Part shown: in pieces, positions 14,652 to 23,261 of the stretch
How the letters are laid out: every line of letters starts with the position of its first letter
How positions within the stretch are numbered: position 1 is the stretch's first letter
Origin: Lactiplantibacillus plantarum EGD-AQ4
GTDB taxonomy: Bacteria > Bacillota > Bacilli > Lactobacillales > Lactobacillaceae
DNA: 64,000 nt
Reading direction: 5' to 3'
Assembly (NCBI RefSeq): GCF_000463075.2
Contig: NZ_AVAQ01000005.1
Coordinates: 1-64,000, forward strand
Program-made: the position numbers and the translations under genes
Notes under the pieces: generated by a model
Database searches by the model: none
Told to the model about the DNA's origin: nothing
Seen by the model: only the letters and a program-made list of their open reading frames with translations

Positions 14652-14711
14652 GTCGCTGTGGGCTAATTGGTAAGCCATAATGAGATGCGGGTTCGAGTCC
14701 CGTCAGCGATA
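14652..14711 (+). ncRNA. tRNA-like sequence lacking an anticodon arm
   Basis: Acceptor GTCGCTG/CAGCGAT, D-arm GGCT/AGCC with loop AATTGGTA, and T-arm GCGGG/CCCGT with loop TTCGAGT are all intact. Between D- and T-arms are only ten bases (ATAATGAGAT), so no anticodon stem or loop can form. The whole is 60 nt. A tRNA of this form cannot decode. It may mimic tRNA for RNase P, RNase Z or CCA addition, or be a relic. Confidence 0.65.
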
Positions 14712-14753
14712 TAGGCTTAACTGCTTAGCCTTTGATAAAGCAGTAGTCGACGT

Positions 14754-14845
14754 GTGGTTGAAGCATGGCTAGATAATTTCCCACTGAGGGGCATCCATGT
14801 CAGGAGGATAGCTACCGCGTGTGGTTCGATTCCGCACCAATCACA
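14754..14845 (+). ncRNA. tRNA-like sequence with remodelled middle
   Basis: GTGGTTG pairs with CAATCAC as acceptor, followed by discriminator A. The T-arm is TGTGG/CCGCA with loop TTCGATT. The D- and anticodon-arm region is replaced by a different hairpin, GCATGG/CCATGT, enclosing TCCC/GGGG. At 92 nt it is longer than a class I tRNA. It lies 42 bases after the armless tRNA-like sequence. Confidence 0.55.
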
Positions 14846-14876
14846 TACAACCCAAGCAAGTTGTTAAAACTGCTGT

Positions 14877-14953
14877 GCGCTTGTGGTGGAATAGGTAGAC
14901 ACAGCTGATTGTAGGGTATGCTTTTCTAGCATCTTTTAACGGATAGTCTCCAA
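14877..14953 (+). ncRNA. tRNA-Leu-like 5' half, truncated
   Basis: GCGCTTGTGGTGGAATAGGT and the following AGACAC copy the acceptor and D-arm of Firmicute tRNA-Leu. No matching T-arm or 3' acceptor strand follows. The RNA runs into a terminator instead. It is the third tRNA-related sequence in 300 bp between the late activator and the packaging genes. Confidence 0.5.
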
Positions 14954-14959
14954 ACTGGC

Positions 14960-14985
14960 TCTCGCTTATTGGCGAGAGTTTTTGT
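14960..14985 (+). terminator. Rho-independent terminator after tRNA-like cluster
   Basis: CTCTCGC/GCGAGAG with a short loop is followed by TTTTTG. It separates early transcription plus the tRNA-like cluster from the genes that follow, fitting a point where the late activator would act. Confidence 0.85.
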
Positions 14986-15013
14986 ATAGTTAAAGTAGTT
15001 TGGAGGGATGGCT

Positions 15014-15769
15014 ATGAAACAAAAAAACAACATTATCGCAAGCACCATTGCGCTAATAATGATACCCATAATTATTGGTATTATTTATGGGCTTAAATTT
15101 GGATATTTTTCATTATTTTGTGTGGCATTAGCATCAATATTTTTCAATCTAGATTCATTTAGTTCTTTCAAGGTTTTCCAAATAGAAGCTGAATTAAGTA
15201 AAACTGCAGAAAAAACAGATAGACTTGATTCTTTCTCTATTTTGTATGTAAAAAATGAACTTGAAAGTATTAAAACTAGAGCGGATTCACCTTCTGCTCG
15301 CGATGTGGCTAAATTAGAAAGTTTTAGTTTTGGACAGGATAAACCATCCTATCATTTTAATTTATCCTACACAGCTTCGTGTATTGAGGTAATACGAATC
15401 AAAAAGATAATAAAAATTCTTGATATTAGTGACAAAGACACTTTGTCATTGCTGGAAAAATTGGAAATGAAAAACGCATTGGAACTTCAAGACAGTTTTG
15501 AACTAACAATTCAAAGCTACAAAACACCCGATGCAAAAAGAGCATTTGAACATTCTGAAGCGCTGCAAAAGTTTTCGGAAGACAGGGAACTTAGTGCAAT
15601 ATTTGATTCTTTCAAAGCAAGTGGGACATTTGATTTTGATCGGTTGGCAAAGTTAAAACAACATTTGGAATCCCTACCAGGAGATGAGGAATATTTGTCT
15701 AAGAATTGGCAAAGCTTAGTACACGTAATGAGTATGCTTCTGGTACCACTTGAGGAGGTTAGTTTATGA
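15014..15769 (+). CDS. Membrane-anchored hypothetical protein, 251 aa
   Basis: Two hydrophobic helices near the N-terminus (about 8-30 and 33-48) are followed by a charged soluble part of about 200 residues with helical stretches. No family is recognised. Base composition is more AT-rich than the structural genes, and it has its own place after a terminator. This suggests a late-acquired accessory (moron) gene, possibly immunity or exclusion. The ATG at 15014 is six bases after GGAGGG, while the one at 15008 touches it. Confidence 0.6.
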   Translation: MKQKNNIIASTIALIMIPIIIGIIYGLKFGYFSLFCVALASIFFNLDSFSSFKVFQIEAELSKTAEKTDRLDSFSILYVKNELESIKTRADSPSARDVAKLESFSFGQDKPSYHFNLSYTASCIEVIRIKKIIKILDISDKDTLSLLEKLEMKNALELQDSFELTIQSYKTPDAKRAFEHSEALQKFSEDRELSAIFDSFKASGTFDFDRLAKLKQHLESLPGDEEYLSKNWQSLVHVMSMLLVPLEEVSL

Positions 15770-15969
15770 GGCTAATAATTTATTTAAAGCGTCAAACTAT
15801 TAAGTCGCCTATTTACGCTGACGATTATGACACTAAGACAACAATGATGGCAGTTAAAAACGAGATTATTGAACACTGCAGTCCACTTAGGCGATACATT
15901 ACACTTAACTTAAATGATTGGAGCTTGACTATCAAGGTAAGTGATCTAGTTGCGTTGGAAGTCCAATAG
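15766..15969 (+). CDS. Hypothetical protein, 67 aa
   Basis: The start overlaps the preceding stop (ATGA), so it is coupled to the membrane protein gene. It is a compact, mixed-charge protein with no recognised family. A weak G-T rich hairpin GCGTCC/GGGGCGT with TTTATTTT follows its stop and may end the transcript. Confidence 0.6.
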   Translation: MRLIIYLKRQTIKSPIYADDYDTKTTMMAVKNEIIEHCSPLRRYITLNLNDWSLTIKVSDLVALEVQ

Positions 15970-16015
15970 CGTCCTTCGGGGCGTCTTTATTTTACATAAA
16001 TTTGGGAGCGGTGTT

Positions 16016-16684
16016 ATGGCAGTAATGATTCACAGCAAGTACGGGTATGAACCGCCTGAATGGGTGCAGGCTGATACCCGGCTAGATAAGTGGTGCAAGG
16101 ATAAGAAGCGTCGTGCTAAACAGCATGGCGCTTTTTGTTTGGATAAAAACAAGGAGGTGCAACATGCTATGACCTTGATGAAGCATTGCAATTGGGGTGG
16201 TTGTAACAAGGTAGTTCCAAAGGACCAATCGTTCTGTGATAAGCATGAAGCAATGAACGAACAGCGTAAAGCTGATTACAAAGCTAGCTTAAACCATCAA
16301 AGCCAAACGGATACGGGAAAGCAAGTACGCAGAGACCATCAGGCTTATTACAATCGTGTTAGACGCGATAAAGTAGCCAATACGTTCTATCATACCAAGC
16401 AATGGCAGTGCGTCAGAGATTACGTCTATGCGCGTGATATGGCAACATGCCAAGTGTGTGGCAATGCGGTAACCGACCGTAAGATTGTTGATCATATTCA
16501 TCCGTTGAAAGTTAGTGGCGATGAACGGCTTAGCCAAGATAACTTATGGACACTGTGCTATCGTTGCCACAATATCAAAACTACCCTTGAAGAATCAATT
16601 AAAGAACAATCAAACGGAGTCAACAAACTAAAACATATTAGCCGAGAATGGTGGCAGAAAGCTATCAAGGAGAAGATCATATAA
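16016..16684 (+). CDS. HNH endonuclease of the packaging module
   Basis: The C-terminal half carries the HNH core with two zinc CxxC pairs: CQVCGNAV, then DHIHPLKVSGDE (first H's) and CYRCHNIKT. HNH proteins next to terminase genes are needed for cos cleavage in many siphophages, where they stimulate the large subunit. The N-terminal half holds another cysteine cluster (CNWGGCNK, SFCDKH). GGAG before the ATG at 16016 decides the start against a longer frame. Confidence 0.87.
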   Translation: MAVMIHSKYGYEPPEWVQADTRLDKWCKDKKRRAKQHGAFCLDKNKEVQHAMTLMKHCNWGGCNKVVPKDQSFCDKHEAMNEQRKADYKASLNHQSQTDTGKQVRRDHQAYYNRVRRDKVANTFYHTKQWQCVRDYVYARDMATCQVCGNAVTDRKIVDHIHPLKVSGDERLSQDNLWTLCYRCHNIKTTLEESIKEQSNGVNKLKHISREWWQKAIKEKII

Positions 16685-16710
16685 CAATTAATAAAAGGAG
16701 TAACAACTAG

Positions 16711-17013
16711 ATGGACGAATTAAATCAAGAGGAAGCAATCACGCTAGGCAAGTTTATTGGCCAATTGCTAGTTTTGGCTCACTGGTTACTGATAATGCTA
16801 GTAGTTAGCGGCTTGTTATGGCTGGCTAGTTTAACACCGATATTCACCAGCATATTTATTAGCATACTGTTGGAGCTAGCTTTATTGGGATGTATCTTTA
16901 TAGCTGGCTTTATCCTAGTTGGCAACATACTAGCCTATTACTATGTCAAAGGATGTGCTAGCAGACGATTGGATGCTTATATTGCAAAGGTAAAAAAGAA
17001 AACAGGCAAGTAG
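16711..17013 (+). CDS. Hypothetical two-span membrane protein, 100 aa
   Basis: Two long hydrophobic segments (about 15-40 and 45-75) are followed by a basic C-terminus RRLDAYIAKVKKKTGK. GGAG precedes ATG. It lies between the HNH gene and the small terminase gene. No family is recognised. Confidence 0.65.
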   Translation: MDELNQEEAITLGKFIGQLLVLAHWLLIMLVVSGLLWLASLTPIFTSIFISILLELALLGCIFIAGFILVGNILAYYYVKGCASRRLDAYIAKVKKKTGK

Positions 17014-17248
17014 AATTAATGAAATATCAGAAAAATCGACCGCAATGATTAAAAATACCCCCCCACCGACGTTTAGGCGAAGAGCAATCACAACATGGTG
17101 GCATCCTTTTTACGCGAGCAATTTTTAAAACTTTTTTTGTGGTGCCCTGACCAGCAGCTAAACGGCAACGTTAGGGCATTTTAAATACATAATTTTTCAA
17201 AAAACTGGTAGCTATGTGCACCCTAACCAAGATATGGAGGTGGTTTGA
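17014..17248. other. Non-coding region before terS, possible cos site
   Basis: 235 bases without a gene between the HNH-side genes and terS, the usual place for cos in HNH-carrying siphophages. It holds a run of seven C (17058-17064) and a terminator-like hairpin GCCCTGAC/GTTAGGGC followed by ATTTT near 17143-17183. The cut position cannot be read from the sequence. Confidence 0.4.
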
Positions 17249-17683
17249 TTGAAAATTAAAGATTTGCCTGATTCACCGCCCAAATATATGGAAGGTATCT
17301 CGCGATATATGTGGCGCAGGATAGTGCCGATGCTAAAGGATAACTCGTTTGCTAACGAGATGGATAAAACATTGGTTGAAGCGTTATGCGATAACTATTT
17401 TGTGTTACGTAGTAGCGCTAAAAGTATTAGTGCACATGGCGCCCAGTTTGAAGTGTTTGACTATTCCACCGATAGCAAAGGCAAAGTAATTCATAAAGAA
17501 TTGAAGGCTATCAAGAAAAATCCTGCGGTTGACAGCCTAGATAAGGCAACAAAAAATATTCGGGCAATCAGCTCAGAACTTGGACTGACCCCCCAGAGCC
17601 GCGCTAATTTACTGAAACTTAGTGATCCTGACGATGATGATGAAGATAGTCCGTTTGGAGGTGATAATGATGACGAGTTCTAA
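17249..17683 (+). CDS. terS: Terminase small subunit, P27 family
   Basis: A 144-residue protein with the P27-type pattern: a helical DNA-binding core (PPKYMEGISRYMWRRIVPML, DKTLVEALCDNYFVL), a KNPAVDSLDKATKNIRAI segment typical of the family, and an acidic tail DDDDEDSPFGGDNDDEF. It recognises the packaging site and regulates the large subunit. TTG start after GGAGG, eight bases. The end overlaps terL. Confidence 0.87.
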   Translation: MKIKDLPDSPPKYMEGISRYMWRRIVPMLKDNSFANEMDKTLVEALCDNYFVLRSSAKSISAHGAQFEVFDYSTDSKGKVIHKELKAIKKNPAVDSLDKATKNIRAISSELGLTPQSRANLLKLSDPDDDDEDSPFGGDNDDEF

Positions 17684-19586
17684 AGTTAAACAATTTGATT
17701 TTAGCAAAAGGGACGTAGAAGTTGAGGCCGTATTCAAAAAACTGGATAACGAAGGCTATTTTGACGAAATCTGGAAGGCTTACCGTGACCCAGCTACTGC
17801 CTATGCTTATCTGGTACTTAGTGGTAAACAAATGGCAGGGCGAAAAATGAAATTGGCCCTATTTCGTCATCTGAATGACTTGAAACGGAGCTTCTATGAC
17901 GATGCTTTCAATTATGAATATGACTTGAAGCAATGTCACCATATTCTTGACTATGCCAAGGTTTGCCCGGATGTAGAATCTGGTAAGCCTATGCCATTAA
18001 TGGTTTGGCAGCAAGCTGTTTTGTGCTTGCTACAGGGATGGCGGAACGAGAGCGGCGAGAAACGATTTACTTACGCATTAATTTCGGTGGCGCGGACCAA
18101 TGGGAAAACATATCTAATGAATATTCTGCTAACTTATGGCTATTTAATTGAAGCTGGTAGTCGCAAGAATTTGGACTTTGCATATTCTGGAACAACCGAA
18201 CAAATTAGTAAGAAGGGGTTCCGTTATTTAGGCAGCACCATTGATTATCTTGCTGAGAGTCAGCCTTATTTTAGGAAACGAATTAAAGCAAAAGAGATTA
18301 ACGCTTCGGCTGATCTGATTCAAAGCTTTAAGTCACGCAACCAAATTCTACGGCTAACGGCTAACTCCGGTAAATGGGATAGCTATCATTGCAATACGGC
18401 TGTATTGGATGAATATGGAGATGCTGCTTATGATGACGATGTTCTAAGTAAGTTATCATCTGGTCAAATCCATCAAACCAATAAGCAGCTGATTGCTATT
18501 TCAACGGCTTATGAGAACAGCAATGTGCCGATGTTCCATGATTACCAACGGCTTACACACGTTATTGAGAAGGATGACGAGCGTAAATCTGAAACCAGCT
18601 TATTCCTTTGTTGGGAGCAAGACTCAATTGATGAAACGGATCGTCCAGATACTTGGGAAAAATCGAACCCGTTACTTGGCTTAACTGAGATGCACGAGCG
18701 GCTGCTAAAAGGCTTACTTGATGAAAAAGATAAGCGGGAAAGTTCCGGAAATGTTGCTTGGTTTCAGAATCGTAACTTAAACATGTGGTTGGCTGTCTCA
18801 AAAGATAAGTATTTGCAACTAGACGACATTCAAAAGTCAGTAGTGGCCGACGATTCATTCGCGATTGATGGCCGCGACGTCTACGTTGGTTTAGATATGT
18901 CGCGGCTTGATGATGATTCATCGTTGGCTTTCATTTTCCCGTATTTCAAAAAAGAACGTCAAATGATGTTTGTTTACCAACATTCGTTTGTGCCAACTGC
19001 GCATTCACAGCAGAACGTACTATTGAAGTCAAAGCATGACGGGATTAATTATAGTGACGCAGAAGCCAAAGGCTATGCGGATGTGGCGCGGAACGCTGAC
19101 GGCCTGATTGATGAACAGATTATTGGCGATTGGTTCTTAGATTTTATTGAGGAACATCGTTTGAACGTCAAAGCTTTTGTTTACGACGTTCATTTAGCTA
19201 GTCCAATGGTTGAATGGATGGATAAAAACCATCCAGAGATACCATTTATCACGCTAAGACAAGGAACGTTATCACTAGATGCGCCAACTAGGCTATTACA
19301 GAAACAGTTTATTCGCGGCCTAATTACTATGTATGATGATCCGATTCTAAAATACAGTCTGACCAACGCAGTTCTTACTGCTAATAACTACGGTGTGAAA
19401 GTAGACAAGGCAGTACACTCAGCCAAAATTGATTGTGTTGATGCGATTATTGACGCCATTAATGAGGCTCAGTATTGGTATACAAGTCCTAACCGACGTG
19501 ATGTGGATGACAGCGCTAAACACCCATTTGCAAATATGAAGCCAGATGAAGTTAACGATTATTTCAAAAGTGATTTTGGCTGGTAG
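17670..19586 (+). CDS. terL: Terminase large subunit
   Basis: A 638-residue packaging motor. Walker A-like ARTNGKT is near 141-147, Walker B TAVLDEYGD near 245, and the RNase H-like nuclease starts at VGLDMSRLDDD near 407, with further acidic residues in YDVH and KIDCVDAIIDA. The ATG at 17670 follows GGAGGTG by six bases, whereas a longer frame to 17622 lies within terS. It overlaps terS by 14 bases. Full length for the family. Confidence 0.93.
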   Translation: MTSSKVKQFDFSKRDVEVEAVFKKLDNEGYFDEIWKAYRDPATAYAYLVLSGKQMAGRKMKLALFRHLNDLKRSFYDDAFNYEYDLKQCHHILDYAKVCPDVESGKPMPLMVWQQAVLCLLQGWRNESGEKRFTYALISVARTNGKTYLMNILLTYGYLIEAGSRKNLDFAYSGTTEQISKKGFRYLGSTIDYLAESQPYFRKRIKAKEINASADLIQSFKSRNQILRLTANSGKWDSYHCNTAVLDEYGDAAYDDDVLSKLSSGQIHQTNKQLIAISTAYENSNVPMFHDYQRLTHVIEKDDERKSETSLFLCWEQDSIDETDRPDTWEKSNPLLGLTEMHERLLKGLLDEKDKRESSGNVAWFQNRNLNMWLAVSKDKYLQLDDIQKSVVADDSFAIDGRDVYVGLDMSRLDDDSSLAFIFPYFKKERQMMFVYQHSFVPTAHSQQNVLLKSKHDGINYSDAEAKGYADVARNADGLIDEQIIGDWFLDFIEEHRLNVKAFVYDVHLASPMVEWMDKNHPEIPFITLRQGTLSLDAPTRLLQKQFIRGLITMYDDPILKYSLTNAVLTANNYGVKVDKAVHSAKIDCVDAIIDAINEAQYWYTSPNRRDVDDSAKHPFANMKPDEVNDYFKSDFGW

Positions 19587-19598
19587 TGAGGTTGAAAT

Positions 19599-19766
19599 AT
19601 GAAATTTGATAAATTAGTGTTACTTGTACCATTTATTTTTATTTGCCTGGGTTTCTTATCAATTGTGATAGGAGCCTTTTTATTTAATCTTATTTTGGGA
19701 TGGGTTGTGCTCGGCATCGCACTAGTGTTAGTTGCGATAATTTTGGGTTATGACAGTCCAAAATAG
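19599..19766 (+). CDS. Small membrane protein, DUF1056-like
   Basis: A 55-residue protein made of two membrane segments (about 5-27 and 30-48) with a short hydrophilic tail. Proteins of the DUF1056 type sit exactly here, between terL and portal, in lactobacillus siphophages. The function is unknown. GAGG precedes ATG. Confidence 0.65.
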   Translation: MKFDKLVLLVPFIFICLGFLSIVIGAFLFNLILGWVVLGIALVLVAIILGYDSPK

Positions 19767-19783
19767 AAATGAGGTGAATTGTT

Positions 19784-20926
19784 ATTAGTATTTATAAACC
19801 ATTTGAGATGTTTGAGAAACGTTCACAATTTTTAGGCAGTAAAGGCTATGTCCCTAGTTTCAGCGTTAGCAATGGCAAAGTTATTCCACACAATTTTGTT
19901 GATGCACGTCGAGCACTCCAAAATGTCGACATTTTTGCAATGATTAATTTAATTTCAAGCGATATTGCAAGTTGCGCATTTCAAAATACCGGTAAATATG
20001 ACCATTTACTGAAACAGCCAAGTAAATTGATTAATGGATATTCCTTTTGGCAGTCTAGCCTGATTCAAGCTTTACTAACTGGTAATAGTTATTTGCTGAT
20101 TCATGGTAAATTAGACTCTACGCAATGGTTAGAACAGATCCCAACGTCACAAGTAAATGTCAATTTAGCAGATGGTCTTGAAAATATTAGTTATGAAATT
20201 AATTTTACCGATGATCGTGGTACCGTAGTGGCAGATAATTCTGAAATGATTCATATCAGATTGATGCCGACAGGTGAAATTGTTGGCGGACAAGAATTCA
20301 TGGGAATTTCGCCTTTAGATAGTCTCATCTACCCGGTTGAGGTTAGTGAAAATGCTAATCGGTTGACATTGTCCACACTTATAAATGGCATTAATCCAAG
20401 TACCATTATTAATATCCCAGATGCCAAACTTGATAAAGAGGCCAAAAATTCTATCAGAGATAGCTTTGATGAACAAAATACCGGCGAAAATGCCGGAAAA
20501 ACCATCGTTATGGACCAGTCAGCTCAGCTTAGTACGATTCAGATTAATGCCGATGTAGCTAAGTTCTTGAACAACTTAGACTGGTCTGCTGATCGGGTTG
20601 CTGAAGCGTTTGGTGTTCCTAGTTCATATTTGAACCGCACAAAAGCAGATGCACAAAGCAATAGTCAGCAAATTATGTCGTTTTATGCCAGTTCATTGAA
20701 CCGGTATATTAATCCGATGATTTCGGAATTGTCATTTAAATTAAATCTACCTGATTTGAAATTAAATGTTCGTGACAGTACGGACGTAGATGGTAGTCAA
20801 ATCATTGATATGATTTCAAAGCTCAATACGGGAACAAATCCTGTGTTCAATGCTGATGAAGTTAAGACATTGCTTGCCGAAAAGGGGGTGATAAGTAATG
20901 GAATTATCGGCAACCAAGATTCATAA
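19784..20926 (+). CDS. Portal protein, HK97 type, probable ATT start
   Basis: Forms the dodecameric DNA channel at the capsid vertex. The family pattern is seen: FAMINLISSDIAS near the N-terminus, SFWQSSLIQALLTGNSYL, WLEQIPTSQVNV, and FGVPSSYLNRT near 270. The reading frame is open from a TGA at 19775, and the only ATG (19808) lacks a binding site. GAGGTG lies seven bases before ATT at 19784, which gives the N-terminus (M)SIYKPFEMFEKR. A rare ATT start is therefore proposed. The end overlaps the protease gene. Confidence 0.88.
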   Translation: MSIYKPFEMFEKRSQFLGSKGYVPSFSVSNGKVIPHNFVDARRALQNVDIFAMINLISSDIASCAFQNTGKYDHLLKQPSKLINGYSFWQSSLIQALLTGNSYLLIHGKLDSTQWLEQIPTSQVNVNLADGLENISYEINFTDDRGTVVADNSEMIHIRLMPTGEIVGGQEFMGISPLDSLIYPVEVSENANRLTLSTLINGINPSTIINIPDAKLDKEAKNSIRDSFDEQNTGENAGKTIVMDQSAQLSTIQINADVAKFLNNLDWSADRVAEAFGVPSSYLNRTKADAQSNSQQIMSFYASSLNRYINPMISELSFKLNLPDLKLNVRDSTDVDGSQIIDMISKLNTGTNPVFNADEVKTLLAEKGVISNGIIGNQDS

Positions 20927-21503
20927 GGATGAAAATGTTCGCAGCATTTACATTCAAGACTTAAAAACTCGTGATTTATCAAGTGATGATACCACAGCAA
21001 TTGGCCAAGTAAGCGGTTATGCAGTAGTATTTGGCAAACCCAGTGAAGACATGGGCTTTACCGAGTATATCAGTCCAGACGCTTTCGACGGTGTCAATAT
21101 GAACAGTGTCATTGCGTTGTATGACCACAACTTAGACAACATTCTAGGGCGGGTCGATAGTGGCTCACTAGAATTAAAAGTTGATCAGAACGGTGTTTTG
21201 TTCACATTGAACATGCCGAACACGACGTTAGGACGAGATGTTTATGAGAACATCAAGAATGGGAACTTAAAAGGCTGCTCGTTTGGCTTCACGATTGCTG
21301 ATGACGACTGGGAATTTGATAAAAACGACAATGTTATTCATACCGTTAATCAAATTGACCAGTTAGTTGAAATTAGTATTACAGCATTGCCTGCTTATAC
21401 GCAAACCTCAGTATCGGTATCACGAGGGCTTAAACAATTTAACGATGATCAACAATACCGGCTCAAAGCCGGTTTTTTGTTGGACTTATTAGAAAAGGAG
21501 TGA
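20898..21503 (+). CDS. Prohead protease, HK97/U35 family
   Basis: Cleaves the scaffold part of the capsid protein during maturation. The family motifs are visible: GQVSGYAVVFGKPS, FTEYISPDAF, then VIALYDHNLDNILGRV with the catalytic H, and LKGCSFGFTIADD with S. The 201-residue length is typical. The start lies inside the portal gene, with AAGGGGG before ATG. A hairpin (CCGGCTCAAAGCCGG) sits inside its 3' end. Confidence 0.92.
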   Translation: MELSATKIHKDENVRSIYIQDLKTRDLSSDDTTAIGQVSGYAVVFGKPSEDMGFTEYISPDAFDGVNMNSVIALYDHNLDNILGRVDSGSLELKVDQNGVLFTLNMPNTTLGRDVYENIKNGNLKGCSFGFTIADDDWEFDKNDNVIHTVNQIDQLVEISITALPAYTQTSVSVSRGLKQFNDDQQYRLKAGFLLDLLEKE

Positions 21504-21509
21504 CATTAC

Positions 21510-22892
21510 TTGAAAATTGAAACTTTGCAAGAAGAATTAGCAAAAAATGAAGCCGAGCTAAAGGCTAAAACGATTGCTTCACGATCACTTTTGGACAAGG
21601 AAGACAGTGACATTGCCGAAATCAAGCGCAGTGTCGATGAAGTAAAGGAATTACGCAGTAAAAGTGATAGTCTGCGTGAAAAAATCGAAGCTTTAAAATC
21701 GCTAAATGATGAAGAAAACCGTGCTTCTAAGACGGATTCTAAGGGTGATTCAGATAAAGAAGATGGTGATAACACCGAAGACGATGGTGAAAGCACTACT
21801 GATTCCACTAAAAAGCAGACAAAAAGTGCCAAACGGGATGATGATCCTGATGATAGTGACGATGGTGGATCAGATGATGACAGTTCTGATGACTCGGAGC
21901 TTGAGGAAGACTCAAAAACTAAGACTAAAAATAAAAGAGGGTTAGGAAAAGTGAAGACATTAAATAAGGATAAAGGCTTAGAATTACACAAGCGTGATTT
22001 ATTTGAGGCTTTAAAAGCGGGTGAAGTAAAGCGAGATGTGACGGGGGGCATTGGCCTGTCAGATGGATCTGTACTTATCCCACAAGATATTTTAAATGTA
22101 GAACATGAAACCCACCAATTTCCACGCTTAGGTAGTTTAGTTCGGACTGTATCAGTCAAGCACACTACTGGTAAGTTGCCAGTAATGTGGGATACGGATG
22201 AAAAACTAGCAGCACATACCGAATATGGAACAACTGTACCGGGTACAAAGCCTACGATCGTTCCAATTAATTGGGACTTGCAAACTTACACAGGTGCTTA
22301 TGTGTACTCACAGGATCTACTCAGTGATTCTGACTACGATTGGCAATCAGAATTGGCCCAAAGCTTAATTACATTACGCGATAACACTAATGATGGCTTG
22401 ATTATTAAGGCGTTGACCGATGGCGTTACCGCTGTGGAAGCGACTGACTTGGTTGCAGCTATCAAGACGGCACTTAACATGACGTTGAAGCCTAACGATA
22501 GTGCAGCCGCTTCAATTGTATTGTCTCAATCTGCCTTTAATGCTTTGGACCAGCTAAAAGACACTCAGGGTCGTCCACTGGTTCAACCAGATTTAACTAA
22601 AGGGACTGGTAGCACGATTCTTGGCAAAACGGTTGTTGTGATTGATGATACGTTGTTCCCAAGTGCTAAGGCTGGCGATGTGAATATCATTATTGCACCG
22701 TTACAAAAGGCTGTTATTAACTTCAAAAACAACGAAATTACTGGTAAGTTCATGGATACCTATGATGTTTGGTATCAACAATTGGGGATCTATTTGCGTG
22801 AAGACGTTGTTCAAGCTCGCAAGGACTTAATTATCAACATCAAGGGCACAACCGCTACTACGTCAGGTTCGACCACAGACACTGGAAAATAG
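21510..22892 (+). CDS. Major capsid protein, HK97 fold, with acidic N-terminal delta domain
   Basis: The C-terminal 290 residues (from about SDGSVLIPQDILN) carry the HK97 fold pattern: VRTVSVKHTTGKLP, the E-loop-like segment, and GKTVVVIDDTLFP near the end. Residues 1-75 are a coiled-coil scaffold (delta) region. It is followed by about 70 residues of D, S, E and K repeats, which is much longer and more acidic than in most relatives. The protease probably cleaves between these parts, near KRGLGKVK. TTG start with GGAG seven to eight bases before. Confidence 0.92.
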   Translation: MKIETLQEELAKNEAELKAKTIASRSLLDKEDSDIAEIKRSVDEVKELRSKSDSLREKIEALKSLNDEENRASKTDSKGDSDKEDGDNTEDDGESTTDSTKKQTKSAKRDDDPDDSDDGGSDDDSSDDSELEEDSKTKTKNKRGLGKVKTLNKDKGLELHKRDLFEALKAGEVKRDVTGGIGLSDGSVLIPQDILNVEHETHQFPRLGSLVRTVSVKHTTGKLPVMWDTDEKLAAHTEYGTTVPGTKPTIVPINWDLQTYTGAYVYSQDLLSDSDYDWQSELAQSLITLRDNTNDGLIIKALTDGVTAVEATDLVAAIKTALNMTLKPNDSAAASIVLSQSAFNALDQLKDTQGRPLVQPDLTKGTGSTILGKTVVVIDDTLFPSAKAGDVNIIIAPLQKAVINFKNNEITGKFMDTYDVWYQQLGIYLREDVVQARKDLIINIKGTTATTSGSTTDTGK

Positions 22893-22964
22893 CATTTAAT
22901 TAGTCGCTAATAAATACACAGTACGGTAACAAGCCGGGCGGCTAATTGAAAGGGGGTTATCTAA

Positions 22965-23261
22965 ATTACAATTGATGAAACGTTGGCTAAACAAGTGTGC
23001 GATGAGTTGCATATTGATCAGACTGACGAAGAATTGGCTACAATAACTAGTTTGTTAGTATCTAGCCAGTTGATTGTAAATGATAGCATTGAATACTCTG
23101 CCTATCCAGATATTGCAGACAGTCCCTTGTATGCACGGGCTATCATCACATTGGCCCAGGCACTTTATTATGATCGCAACCTAACCAACGGACAGCCCAA
23201 AGGTGTTTTACTAATGCTTGATCACTTAGATGCGATTTGCCTCGCTAAGGGGGCTGGATAA
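22965..23261 (+). CDS. Head-tail connector (gp6-like), probable ATT start
   Basis: Small helical protein of the gp6/DNA-packaging connector type, which docks under the portal. The frame opens after a TAA at 22962. AGGGGG stands eight bases before ATT at 22965, giving (M)TIDETLAKQVCDEL, the usual N-terminus for the family. The first standard start in frame is TTG at 22983, far from any binding site. This would be the second ATT start in the head module. Confidence 0.8.
   Translation: MTIDETLAKQVCDELHIDQTDEELATITSLLVSSQLIVNDSIEYSAYPDIADSPLYARAIITLAQALYYDRNLTNGQPKGVLLMLDHLDAICLAKGAG

Noticed and set aside
17058..17064. Run of seven C as the exact cos overhang
   Set aside because: Location is suitable, but there is no sequence evidence for the cut position.
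21506..22165. 219-codon leftward frame inside the capsid gene
   Set aside because: It is the antisense of the D/S/E-rich linker (S/L-rich product) and lies within a certain gene.
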